NCBI RefSeq assembly: GCF_000004075.3
Contig: NC_026658.2
Span: 10,838,075 to 10,902,074, forward strand
Direction of reading: 5' to 3'
Source of the DNA: Cucumis sativus
Taxonomy: Eukaryota; Streptophyta; Magnoliopsida; Cucurbitales; Cucurbitaceae
Length of the DNA: 64,000 nucleotides
The notes below the pieces were generated by a model. It searched no databases. It worked only from the letters and a program-made list of their open reading frames with translations, and had not been told where the DNA came from. The position numbers and the translations under genes are program-made. Below are positions 37,698 to 48,650 of this stretch, piece after piece. How positions within the stretch are numbered: position 1 is the stretch's first letter; each line of letters opens with the position of its first letter.

Positions 37698-38937
37698 ATG
37701 GGTTTGGGTTTGAAGCCTTTGTTGATCTTCTTCGCTCATCTCATCCTCTTGATTGATACAACTGCAGCTCAAGAATCCAACGTCAATGCCATGTTCTTGT
37801 TGGGAGATTCTTCTGTAGATTGTGGCTTCAATACTCTGTTTTACCCTCTTCTCCACCGCAATTTCTCTCTTCTTCCTTGTGACGCCAATGCCACTTCCTC
37901 TCTTCTTCCTTTTCTTCTTGGTTCATTTCTTAACCCTTCTTTTCTTGATTGTTTCTTTTACTTTCTTGTGTATAATATAATGTTACTGTTCTCTTGCAGC
38001 TGACAAGATCGGCCTCCCGCACGCTCAACCTTTCTACAATCAGAATGAATCCCTTGAAGCCATCCTAAACGGCCTCAACTTCGGTTCCCCACAAGCAACA
38101 ATCATGAGCAACGAGCAAAGCTATCAGTCTCTCAACCAACAACTACGCCAAGTCCTCGACGCCATTCAACTCTTACGCTTGCAACTCGGGCAACATGCTG
38201 CTCGCCATTTCATCCAATCATCCCTCTTCTACCTCTCGTTCGGCGAGGTTGATTTCATCAATCTTTATCTTTTGAAATCGTCTGAACGTAAGTATGGGGG
38301 TGAGGAATTTGCTCGACTGCTAGTATCGCAAATGGTGATCGCCATAAGAAACTTGCAAGAAGCTGGAGCGAGAAAGATCGTATGCATGGGAATACTGCCA
38401 TTGGGATGCAGTCCTCGAGTGCTATCTGAATGGCGTGATTCCCCTGCGGACACGTTAGATAAGAAGGGGTGTGTGAAAGAGATGAATGAATTGGTTGGGA
38501 AGTACAATGAAGTGATGGAAGAGGAAATGGTGAAGTTGAATGCAGAGTTTGGAGATACTCAAATGATATTTTGCGACGTTTACAAAGGGATGATGGAGAT
38601 CATTGGAAATCCAACTCGATACGGTATGTGCAATAAAATGTGATTTAGGTTGTTAAAAGTGAAATGTTGTAGTTTTGAAATGATGAAGAATTGTGTACTG
38701 CGTGTAGGATTCAAGGAATCGAAGAGTGCATGTTGTGGGGTTGGTTGGTATAATGCAAGCGCAGTAGGATGTGTTGCAATGGAGATAGCGTGCAGGGATG
38801 TTAGGAGATATGTGTGGTGGGATTTGTACAATCCCACGGGAGTGGTAAATGCTTTGCTTGCGGATTCAGCATGGGGGAATCGACCCTTCTCCACAATCTG
38901 CCGTCCATCCACTATTCAAGATTTACTATTCACATGA
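37698..38937 (+). CDS. GDSL esterase/lipase-like secreted protein lacking two catalytic residues
   Basis: Three exons: 37698-37920, 38000-38623 and 38708-38937, all in phase, 358 residues. A signal peptide is likely (MGLGLKPLLIFFAHLILLID). Block I is intact: FLLGDSSVD with the nucleophile S38. Block II (NGLNFGSPQAT) is present. Block III reads SFGEVDF: the usual G-x-N-D Asn is V158. The last block, which should be D-x-x-H, reads WWDLYNPTG: the His position is N324. By family knowledge these two residues stabilise the oxyanion and activate the Ser, so lipase activity is doubtful. I recall other plant GDSL proteins with the same WWDL-x-NPT ending, so this may be a conserved non-canonical subclade rather than a decayed gene. 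It may be secreted to the wall. The next gene starts only 270 bases downstream. Confidence 0.9.
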
Positions 38938-39206
38938 GTTTCCAATAGTGACAATTTTTGTATGGATGACCAACTTTTGTTGGGTTGTTTTCATAATTTC
39001 ACCTAAAAGAATCTATATTTTCCTAATTGGGTTTTCCTACTCAAAGTTGTGAATAATAAAATAAACCAAATCCAATGTCCTTTTCGTACTGCCAAACTGG
39101 TAATGGGAAGCACTCAACATCCCTTTAAACAAAGGTTTCTCAAAAAAGACTAGACGGCAGAAACCTAAATCATTCCGCCTTCATTTCCAGATCTTAACTT
39201 CCTTCA

Positions 39207-40577
39207 ATGGCAGCGCGTTGCCTGCAGGGTTTCTCCTCTCTTTCTCTAAACCCTACCACCAAACACACTCCATCCTCCCGCCGCCCTCCTTCTCTTCTCA
39301 TAACCTCCTCCTCTAAATCCGACAATGCCCCTCTTATTGGCCGCAAGCTCCGAGCTGCCGTCATTGGCGGTGGCCCTGCGGGATCTTCCGCTGCCGAAGC
39401 TCTCGCAGCTGGTGGCATCGAGACTTACCTATTCGAGCGCAGTCCATCCTCTGCCAAGCCCTGTGGCGGCGCTCTCCCTCTATGTATGCTAAATGAGTTC
39501 GACATCCCTGCTCATCTCATCGATCGCCATGTTACTCGTATGAAATTTATTTCCCCTTCCAATCTCGCCGTCGACTTCGGAAAAACCTTGAAAGCCCATG
39601 AGTTCATACCCATGCTACGCCGCGAAGTGCTCGATTCCTTCCTCCGTTCCCGCGCTCAGTCCAACGGTGCTAATCTCATCCATGGCCTCGTGCTGAATCT
39701 CGAGCTCCCAACCTCCTCCAAAGAACCGTACGTCGTGCATTACACAGCTGAAAACTCCCGGAAATCCTTGGCCGTGGATGTGGTGATCGGTGCGGACGGC
39801 GCCAACAGCCGTGTAGCGAAGTCGATCGACGCTGGAGATTACACGTGTGCGATCGCCTTCCAAGAGAGAATCAAATTGCCAGAGGAGAAAATGGAGTACT
39901 ACGAGAATCTGGCGGAAGTGTACGTAGGGAACGACGTATCGCCAGATTTTTATGCTTGGGTATTTCCAAAATGCGACCATGTGGCAGTGGGGACGGGGAC
40001 GGTGTGCTCGAAACAAGACATAAAGCGTTACCAAAGAGGAATAAGGGAAAGGGCAAAGAGGAAGATAAGCGGAGGGAAGGTGATGAAAGTAGAGGCACAT
40101 CCGATACCGGAGCACCCGCGAGCAAGGCGAGTGGTAGGGCGGGTGGCGCTGGTGGGTGACGCGGCAGGATACGTGACAAAGTGCTCGGGTGAAGGCATAT
40201 ATTTTGCAGCGAAATCGGGGAGAATGTGCGGAGAGGCGGTGGTGAGAGCATCGGAAGGAGGGGAGAGGATGATCGGAGAAAGGGATCTGAAGAGAGAGTA
40301 TTTGAGAGAGTGGGATGCCAAGTACGTGGGAACGTTCAGGTTCTTGGATGTGTTGCAGAGAGTGTTCTATGGGGACAATGCCGGAAGGGAGGCATTGGTG
40401 GAAATGTGTGGGAATGAGTATGTGCAGAGAATGACATTTGAAAGCTATCTGTACAAGAAATTGGCTGAGGGAAACAGATTGGAAGATGCTAAGTTGATGT
40501 GGAACACCATTGGAAGTCTCATCAAGTGTGGAATTGTTGGGAGAACAGAGACTCACAAGGTTGCATCTTTCCTCTAG
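39207..40577 (+). CDS. Geranylgeranyl diphosphate reductase-like protein, chloroplast
   Basis: An intact intronless ORF of 456 residues. The Ser/Thr/Arg-rich first ~45 residues look like a chloroplast transit peptide. An FAD/NADPH fold follows with AAVIGGGPAGSSAAEALA (~50-67), CGGALPLCML, VIGADGANSRVAKSID and VALVGDAAGYVTKCSGEGI. The family reduces geranylgeranyl diphosphate (or geranylgeranyl-chlorophyll) to the phytyl form for chlorophyll, tocopherol and phylloquinone. The first two-thirds is close to CHLP. The last third is more divergent: YVGTFRFLDVLQ stands where CHLP, as I recall, has YWPTYKVLDVLQ, and the tail NTIGSLIKCGIVGRTETH differs from the usual ending. It is therefore probably a second, CHLP-like paralogue. 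The 5' half is notably richer in G+C than its neighbours. Confidence 0.88.
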   Translation: MAARCLQGFSSLSLNPTTKHTPSSRRPPSLLITSSSKSDNAPLIGRKLRAAVIGGGPAGSSAAEALAAGGIETYLFERSPSSAKPCGGALPLCMLNEFDIPAHLIDRHVTRMKFISPSNLAVDFGKTLKAHEFIPMLRREVLDSFLRSRAQSNGANLIHGLVLNLELPTSSKEPYVVHYTAENSRKSLAVDVVIGADGANSRVAKSIDAGDYTCAIAFQERIKLPEEKMEYYENLAEVYVGNDVSPDFYAWVFPKCDHVAVGTGTVCSKQDIKRYQRGIRERAKRKISGGKVMKVEAHPIPEHPRARRVVGRVALVGDAAGYVTKCSGEGIYFAAKSGRMCGEAVVRASEGGERMIGERDLKREYLREWDAKYVGTFRFLDVLQRVFYGDNAGREALVEMCGNEYVQRMTFESYLYKKLAEGNRLEDAKLMWNTIGSLIKCGIVGRTETHKVASFL

Positions 40578-40790
40578 CTTTGTTTGTAGTTGTAGTCTGC
40601 CTTAGCTTTGTTTTTGTGTGAAATCATCAAATCAAGTTTTATTCCAAACATTGATATAGTCCACCATTTTATTAATGTGATTCTTCGTTTGGATGGATAT
40701 ACATTTTAATTTCACGAGATTGGATGAATTGAATTTAATGGGGTAAGTAAAGTAAAAAAAGTAAATAATGGGATTGGAAACTTTGGATTA

Positions 40791-43669
40791 TTAGAACTGG
40801 AACTGCATTTGAGAAGTGTAGCCAATACTGTTCAGGTAAGCAGCCATAGCTTTGTTCATCGGGGGTGGTCCGCACCTCAAAATCTGTTGCAAAATGAAGA
40901 ACATTGCCTTCTTTTAGCACAAACTCTCTCTTACAGAAAGAATGGAAAGCGAATGAAGTGTCAAGAGTGTAGTAAAGCAAAGCAGAGTACACACCCGGAC
41001 ATTAGGGGATGGCGCAGGACAGTGTAGTCGTATCATTTCCTCAGTTACAAAGCCAACACCACCATCCCATTCTTCTGGAGGCTGTACAGTGCAGAGAGCA
41101 ATTACAAAAAGACATAGTGAAACTGCAGAATGTATTTGTAAAACCCCCAAGTTGTTTACCTGATTGAGCACATAGTAGATAGAAAAACGGGTAGGGAACG
41201 TAGTTGCAAGACTATCCAATTCTTCCTGCAAACACAAGTAGAATAGAGGGTATACGTGGTTTATTGTAGGGTAGTTTCAATTTCCAAATCCAAATTAAGA
41301 GACCAGAAAGAGCACCTTCAGAAGAATGTCTTCGTAAGTAACATTAGCATAGATAAGATGCACGTTGGTGCGATCCACTTCATTTTCTAGTATTGCTCTT
41401 GCAACCTGAAAAAGAAAACGTTCAGCAATGTTGAATATATTTGTTTGTTAAGACACACAGATAGAACACAAATACCAATACGAATCTTCACTCAAAACTT
41501 AGCCCATGCTCATACCTGGAACATAGGAGTTATGCCTGTGCCTCCAGCAAGCATTCCAAAGGCCTCTACTTCATTAGGTTCATATTTGAATCGTCCCTGC
41601 CACCATTTACACACACAGACATAAAAGAACTCCATAAATAATAAATAATAAATAATATGGTTCGAGTGCGACAGTGTATGCAAAGGCTAATTAAGTGCTT
41701 TATTCTCTGTAAATTTTCAAGTTGGGTAGGGCTGTAGGGGCCATATAAGCAAACGGTTATCAAGATAAAATATTGTTAGTTACTTGGATAATAGAATTAA
41801 TCAAGGAAAAATGAACTTCAATGCACTCTTTCATCGGAACTAACTGCACCAGTCTCTTGTCATGACTGGACTTGAATGTAAATTTGTGTACTAAATAAAG
41901 AAATATAGTTGAATGCAAATAAGATTGTTAGTGATATATAATTAAATTTGCCTTTAACCAATAACTTAACATTTGGATGAAATTGTGGGTTTAATATGGT
42001 AGTTCAAGTCACTGTTGTTCAAATTTGTGAAACTCCCCTGCCTCACAACCCTGCACTCGGAATACCCCCATTGAACCTTCTTCCAGAGACCATATAACCT
42101 TATGGCATTACTAATATTATGCCAAATGGCCCAAATCCAAGATTCCCTGACCCAGTATTTAGATTTTTGCAAATCAAAGGTAAAGAAATCAATATTTAAG
42201 AGCACCTCGCACCTCGAGAACTAAAAATTTGGGACCAAAACTAGTTGACTGTTCAATGCACTCCTCGAAGTTCTAATAACCTAATATTGAACGATGAATC
42301 TCCCAAAAAGAGGTTATTTTTATCCTAGATGGTCAGTCTTTGCCTTCAATTTTTAATTCCATCCAATTCAAACTCTAAAGATTTGATAAGTGGTTAAATC
42401 AATACCTCCTTAGATGAAATGAATAACTAATACACATTACTCACATACCAATCAATAAATCAACTAAAAACTCAACAAATAAACGACTAGAATCGAGCCA
42501 AAAACTTGTATGAACCAAAATATTAAAACAAAAAGAAAACAACTCATCAACTCTGCAATAGAATACTTAAACACATCTAAAAAGCATCCAATACCACCAC
42601 AGAAACTAGCACCCACAAACACATCCACACCCAATCCAGCCATATGTGTAAATACTCGCGACTAATCAGATATTGGGAAAAAAAAGAGAAGAAAAGTAGA
42701 CTAATGAAAGGTATTAACTATATTACTTATTGAAGCCTTATATTCAATGTTCAAATTAACAAATTCTACTTAATGTAGTTGCTGTTGAAGGACAAGTTAG
42801 CAATACCTTTGGACCTTTCACAGCCAAGTAATCACCTTCACGCATCTCACGAAAGTGGTGGGACATCCTTCCTTGTGGATACATCTACATACAATCGTAG
42901 TTGTAAGCCAAAATACCAAATGTCATAGATAGAAGAGAGCAAATGGTTAATTAACAAGAAAAACTGCAAACTATTGCATATTGGAAGTTTAAGGGTATAC
43001 CTTAATGACCAACTCAAAGTATCCAACATCTATGTCCAAAGTGGTTGGAGTGTAAGGTTTCACAGCATCTTCACTTTGGCTATCTTTTCCTCTGTACAAC
43101 AACACATCAACAAATCGTTTGAAGATTCATAACATTCCATAGATGAATCTTCACTCCACTATACAAAGTGGAGAGAGTTTCTTCTTGAATCAAACAAGTA
43201 TTAAAGTCAATAAAACCTGCAGCTCATATGCTGCCCAATCGGCAGCCCCAAGATTGAGGTTGGAGTCGGAAGAGAGAATCTGAACTTTGCTACATTATGG
43301 CTAAGTTGTGTGCGTTTAACTAGTTTAAATTCCTTGAAGTTATCAGGGTCCAAGCAACCTATCATAACAGAAAACAACAAGTAAAAAAAAAAGACATCGA
43401 ACACATCTTGAAGTAGCAAGAAATCGCAAATTACAATAAAATGAAACAGGGTTGGGAAGGGTTTGTTCAAGGTATTCTCAAATCCCAATACTCGGAGCCC
43501 GGAATCCTATCCTCATCAAGCAAAACAACAAAAAAAGGCACGAGTAGAAGGAACAAGAACCTTTGGGTTTGGATTTCTTGGCGACGTAGAAATAGCAGGC
43601 AGTGGCAACGCCGACAGCAACCACAGCGACGGCGACGGTGAGAAGCTCAGGCCTGTAACTCGTCGGCAT
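40791..43669 (-). CDS. CBR1: NADH-cytochrome b5 reductase 1
   Basis: Nine exons: 43561-43669, 43217-43358, 43001-43091, 42807-42884, 41516-41596, 41316-41405, 41160-41225, 40995-41081, 40791-40883; total 837 bases in phase, 278 residues. One N-terminal membrane anchor ([20 protein letters not shown]) is followed by a basic patch KKSKPK. FAD-binding motifs are KPYTPTTLD and [14 protein letters not shown]-binding motifs are [14 protein letters not shown] and [13 protein letters not shown]; the C-terminus is MQFQF as usual. It passes electrons from NADH to cytochrome b5 on the ER for fatty acid desaturation and related reactions. I chose ATG 43669; an in-frame ATG 10 codons earlier (43699) is possible. 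The intron at 41597-42806 is 1.2 kb and holds nothing recognisable. Confidence 0.95.
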
Positions 43670-44708
43670 TTGGGGAGGAAAAGCGAGGAATCGGATCACA
43701 AGGCTTCAATGGTTCTCGAGAGATGCGGATGAAGGGAAATACGGAATGAATGAATCAATGGATTTTTTTTTACTTTCCGCATAAATCAAATCATAATACG
43801 CTTTTTACAACCCACTACCACTCCCATTACTGAACTGACTTCGAATCTTCTTCTGATGGAATTAACATTTATATGAAATTGTTCCAACTCAAGTTTATTC
43901 CATTCCACAACTTGTTCCTATCCTACAAACTTATACCTTTTTGTCTTGTTCTTACAAATTCAACTTACCTATACTAAGATATTAGTTTTTCTTTCAATTT
44001 TCTAAAGTACTTTGTTTACTTCAGTAATTCGGATTTGTTAGTTATTGATTCCTGTTGATTTTGTTCACTTTGGTATAAAATTTAGTTTCGTTCGTTTCTA
44101 ACTTTTTTTTTAGTACAATAGGAATAGATGGAGATTCTAAATTCTCTTTGCCCCCAAATCCTTCCCAAAGGTAAAGACCACTAGAAGTGAAGTCAACTCC
44201 ATTCCCTTAACTTTTACTTCTGGGGACAAACATGTGGCCAAAGAGTTATACATTAATGTTTAGATCAAAGGAATATATTCCAGTCAAAATGAGTTTATCC
44301 TTGCAAAATTGTTGTAAAGAAAAGAGAAGAATATATTCTAAAACTAGCATGATAAATGAAAGTTTGTGTTTATTTATACCTATATTTAACAGGGTTTTCT
44401 CTCTCCTATTAAAATAAAAATATTGTAGCAGTAGCTGAAGTAGTGATTTTGAATTTGAATGTGAAGAAGAGAAGTAAAGAGGGAAAATATAATAATGAAG
44501 AGGAGATTGGAATTCAATTACAGGACACTTGGTACCAAAATGAAGGAAGATTGCCTTCTCTTTTAGCATAGGAGTTCAAGTAGTGGTACCGACCAGGGTC
44601 TCAAACACAAACAGAACGATCAGATAACTCATTGGAAAAAATCGTCCAAACTAAAGGTTTTAGAATACAAAATGTGCAAATGTTTGCACATAAAATTTGG
44701 CATTTCTC
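43670..44708. other. Intergenic between CBR1 and FHA genes
   Basis: CBR1 upstream region and FHA-gene 3'UTR, separated by AT-rich DNA. No ORF of note. Confidence 0.5.
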
Positions 44709-45726
44709 TCAACTTGTTTCAGAATCACTGATTGACTCCTCAGTTTCTTCTTGGATTTTGCTTGCAGCTTCAACAGTTTTCAGCTTTGCGACTTGAAACA
44801 TGGCCAGATGGATGTCCCCTGTCAGGAAAAGAAACATCACAACGAATAGATTCAGATGAGTATCAAATGAAACAAGTTTTTTCCTTGGGAAAAATGTAAA
44901 CAAAATGCAGAAACAGATTCAGACCAGCAATCTTCATGTTCAATTGAAGAGGGTAAAACAACAAAATGTAAAACTCAAGAAATGGGAAATGGGAAATGGG
45001 GTGGTCTAAAAATGAAAAGTGGGGAGAAGTTATAGTACCAAAAGTAATGCTATTGCCAGATGATACAGCAGCAACAACCCCAGGGTTAAGCCTCTTGTCA
45101 TTGATGAAAGTCCCATTGGTGCTATCTAGATCTATGACCAACAACCTGTCTTCTTGGTTTTTTGATACGAGCATGTTGAGCAGAAACTGCTTGCATTTCA
45201 GAAAACAACTCAATGGAGTTAATGCCAAAACAAGAACCCAGGATTTAGATTAGTGGAAAATTAGACCTGTAGCAACCGGAATTACAATGTCAGCTTTATC
45301 AGGAAGACGGCCGACAGTGACTTCATTCTGCATTAACCCAAGAAGAGTTTCAAACCAAAGGTGGCTCCACTAAATAGAGACTCGCAATGGATTATTATTC
45401 GGACTCACCGACACAATTTCGAAAGCATCTGGCATTTCTACTTTGGAACCTATATGCTTCCACTCTCCATCGCCTGTGAACTTATTAATTTACCAAATTA
45501 ATCTTCAAGTAAAATGATACAACAGAATAAAGGTTAAGGAAGCGATGTGGCTGACCGACGACGGTACCAGAAGCCAGCGGGAAGAAGCTTGTAGAGGTTG
45601 AAGAAGCGATCGTCCCCTCGGCCGGAACTGGATGCTGAGGCTGGAGAGTCTGGTTCTATGTAGGGATGGGGTTAATGAATTGGAATAATTGAAGAAGGAA
45701 AGAGAGGAATGGACGGCCAACTCCAT
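44709..45726 (-). CDS. Chloroplast-type FHA-domain protein (frame interrupted twice)
   Basis: Five exons: 45556-45726, 45409-45473, 45267-45327, 45039-45186, 44709-44818. They encode MELAVHSSLSFF plus a transit-peptide-like leader, then DGEWKHIGSKVEMPDAFEIV, NEVTVGRLPDKADIVIPVAT, a phosphothreonine-binding FHA core (HARI, LLVIDLDSTNGTFINDKRL, GNSITFGDIHLAMF) and an acidic tail. The order matches plant plastid FHA proteins such as At2g21530, whose function is poorly known. Exon 1 gives phase 0 but exon 2 needs phase 1, so a base is missing somewhere in exon 1. In exon 4 a run of six A (T on the plus strand, 45158-45163) is one too long between HARI and NQEDRLLV. The two offsets cancel in total length, yet the frame between them is broken as written, with an early stop. 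Confidence 0.8.
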
Positions 45727-46532
45727 GGCTGTGCAAATTCTGCAGCGGTTTCAGGAGCTCAGTGATTCGACCATGTGGTCGTCATTTAATGCTTTTCACG
45801 GATAACTCCATTTGTTTTATCACTCACGACAAATAATATATATATAAATTTGTCTCAATCACTCCTTAAACAATATAAAGTTATCTATAAACTTTCAATT
45901 TACATCAATGAGATGGTTGAGTTTGATTCGAAAAAGAAATTGACGACTTTGTTTAGATTGTTTGTAATTCTCAAGAATCTCCCCTAATTGCATCGAACAA
46001 GGGCCTTGATCATCGCATGTAATTGCACGCCACAGTAGAATTGAATATGGAGGATTGCCATTGATGCAGCATTTTAGTACCTTTTAATTTCAAGTTTTCT
46101 TTTTTTCTTTTTTTAAATGAGATTCTGCTTCTTTCATGTTAATAAGGAAAACTTTCCTTTCTTAGAAAACATTGGTTAATAACAAAATTAAAATCCACAT
46201 TTTGCAATTAAATGTTATTTCGATCCACTTCTATGAGCGAGTAAGTAATAAACTTGTTTTGAAATTGGAATCATGCATCTGCTTCTGCTTCCGGTTCTGA
46301 TAAATTTTTTAATCAGTGATACCAAATATGAATTATTTGTCAGGAAATTGATTCCAATTTCTAGGAGGAAATTGTTGATTGTGGACAAAAATGGGCAACA
46401 AACTGTAATTCCAAAACGCTAGAGACGATCAATCTCTCTCAGAAATCGGTTTCGTTCAAAAGAATTTGATATAAAAAAAAGAGTGGAAATTTAAAAAGAT
46501 TGGTGAGTTTTAAGTCCAGTATTAGTCAAAGA
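45727..46532. other. Intergenic between FHA and zinc-ribbon genes
   Basis: FHA-gene promoter and zinc-ribbon gene 3'UTR. AT-rich middle; nothing recognised. Confidence 0.5.
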
Positions 46533-47073
46533 TTATGCCGCGAGTTGATCCGTGGTATCCATTCTAATCTTCTCAAGTTGCTGCTTCTTCTCCTTCTTCC
46601 TCTTCTTCAATTTGGTAGCGGTTCCGAGTATAGGTTTGCTATGATCAATGTACTTTCCTCCAAAAAACTGCCCAAGCACCTTGCCGCATCCCGAACAACA
46701 CCTATCAATCGATGCCAAAACAATTAAAAACACCGAATCGATTCAACCAAGAGACAAATTACGCATAAATCAAATACGAACAAACAGGTACAAAAAAACA
46801 TCCGATTTGCCAAACGCTCTTTACGTCACTGACGCGGTACAAAAAAAAAGATAAAAGAGGAAATAAAAAAAGGAAAAAAAAGACCGGATTACTGTAAGAA
46901 TTAGAGGAATAGTAATCCGATGAACAAATCAGATTAAAAACGAGAAACAATGGAGAGATCAATGTGCGCAGAGGATAGAACACCAAAGCGAAGAGGATCG
47001 GAGCGGATTCTCACACGAAGTCATCGAAGCGATCGGGTTCGCGATGTGTGAGGCAGTGAGAGCAATGCAGCAT
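46533..47073 (-). CDS. Small TFIIB-type zinc-ribbon protein, about 75 residues
   Basis: Two exons, 47015-47073 and 46533-46701, in phase across a 313-base intron (donor GT|GTGAGA, acceptor gattgatag|G) that splits the codon for Val20. The predicted protein begins MLHCSHCLTHREPDRF, with C4-x2-C7-x14-C22-x2-C25 and CCSGCGKVLGQFF, a pattern like the N-terminal zinc ribbon of TFIIB and BRF1. A lysine-rich coil (KLKKRKKEKKQQLEK) follows, then the stop. There is no sign of cyclin-fold repeats up- or downstream, so it is either a stand-alone zinc-ribbon microprotein or a truncated BRF-like gene. Its own GC-richer leader to the right (47074-47200) fits a real promoter/5'UTR. I do not know its function. 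Confidence 0.6.
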
Positions 47074-47898
47074 TGAGTGGGAGTGGGAGGGTGGAGGAAA
47101 CGAAGCTTTTGGCTGCAGTGAAGCGAGGGGAGGAAGCAAAAAGGGAGGTGACGATGAAATGGTAATTGGGGGCGGAAGATGTGTTCGTAATTCTCAACCC
47201 TAACGCGTTTTTTTGGCTATTTATATGTTCGATCTTCCTTCTATTACGTATTCTTTAATGGACTTAATATATTTGCTATTACGAAACTACCCTTTCTTTC
47301 GTAATTTCTATGCGGACTTGATGGAGTTCTTCGAGGCTGGTTTGGTACTTTTATGTATGTCTCCTATTTTTGACAAATTCTCTTAAATTTCTTTTCGTGC
47401 TTACATTAATTACCCTAACGAAAACGTGGTAGATCAAAGGGAATAAAATTGTAGATCCCATTCTTTTCTAGAGTGTTCAAAAATTACTTATGATTGTAGG
47501 TGAAAAATTATCAATTTCCATACATTTATTAATGTTATATTTATCATTATTGCTTAACACAATCTATTTGTTGGTGTTCAATTCGATCGTGTTTTAGAAC
47601 TATGTATCACGACTGTTAGCATTGTAGCCATTGTTATAACTACCATAATTGTTATTGTTATGGTTGAAAATTTATGGACTTTCATATATTTATTGCTAGT
47701 TTGATTGTTAAGTGTAAATTTGACCAAAATCATAAATTCAAAATAAACGTAATAAGAAAATAATCCAATAACTCATTCATTAGTTACATTTGATTTGATT
47801 ATGGTTATACCAACTCGAGTAAATTTTGGTATGGCCTGAATTTCATTATTATACTTAGATGCAATGTATAAATTATATGTCACCAATGTTCGAATGAA
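47074..47898. other. Intergenic between zinc-ribbon and RTM2-like genes
   Basis: Zinc-ribbon gene upstream sequence (GC-richer to about 47210), AT-rich spacer, then the RTM2-like 3'UTR. Nothing else recognised. Confidence 0.5.
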
Positions 47899-48650
47899 TC
47901 AGTGTGAAGGTTGTTCCACTTCGTCAGGCATGATGGGGCTCAGCCTCCTAGCATACCAAAGCAACAAGAAGGCAGATGGCAGCAAAATAGGCAAAACCAA
48001 TTTCAGGAACACACAGGGAATCGTCTCTTTTAAGCGTTGTCCCGTTGAAGTTGTAAACTTTCTGTCGTCTTTTGGTGTGTCACTGTGTGGTTCATTGTGG
48101 TTGGAAGCCAAATTAGTTTGCTTTACTTTTTGATCTTCCAAAATGGGGTTGTGATGAGGTTGTTGTTTGGAGTCGGACTGGTCCTGCTGCAATGGCTGGC
48201 GGACATGAAGAATGCCACTCTTATATTTGGCAGTAATGTTAGTGGTGTTGCAGTTTGATGGGATTTCGAACTCTTTGTTAAAACGCTGCATTATGTGCTT
48301 GTTATTGTTCTTCAATGCCCGCTCCCACTAATCCTCAACTTTCTTTTTGAGGATACTTGAACCTTAATTTGCTCCTTATTGAAACCTACAGTAGTGTTGA
48401 ATTTTGAATTAGTCACACCACAAAATTAAATTAAGTTAAATTTGGTTACAGTCTATATTTCATATCAATTAGGAGTGTTTAGGCTGGCAACATGTTCGAA
48501 GAACCAAAATGGACATATTAATTAGGGGGGGACACGATAGGACAAACCAGGAATGTAGAGGGCGAGAATGGTGCAGCCGTCCTCTTCCGACTGCTCCACC
48601 GGAGGTTCGAAATCTTCATAAGTTCGGTGATGTTTGTTGGATGATGCCAT
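47899..48650 (-). CDS. RTM2-like HSP20 (alpha-crystallin) protein with C-terminal membrane anchor; frame interrupted by one base
   Basis: Two exons: 48548-48650 (MASSNKHHRTYEDFEPPVEQ, then DGCTILALYIPG) and 47899-48385 (FNKEQIKVQVSSKRKLRISG, RFNKEFEIPSNCN, GILHVRQPL). The first half is an alpha-crystallin domain, the middle is hydrophilic (QQDQSDSKQQPHHNP), and one membrane segment (FLKLVLPILLPSAFLLLWYA) sits near the end. That layout matches RESTRICTED TEV MOVEMENT 2-like proteins, which include a factor limiting potyvirus movement in Arabidopsis phloem. The frame breaks between LRISG and ERALKNNN because a run of three G (C on the plus strand, 48324-48326) is one short of the family's four. 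With that base the protein would be 196 residues. Confidence 0.82.

Noticed and set aside
39615-40556. A 313-codon open frame on the minus strand opposite the geranylgeranyl reductase gene
   Set aside because: It is the antisense shadow of a GC-rich, intact gene; its translation is Cys/His-rich and resembles no protein.
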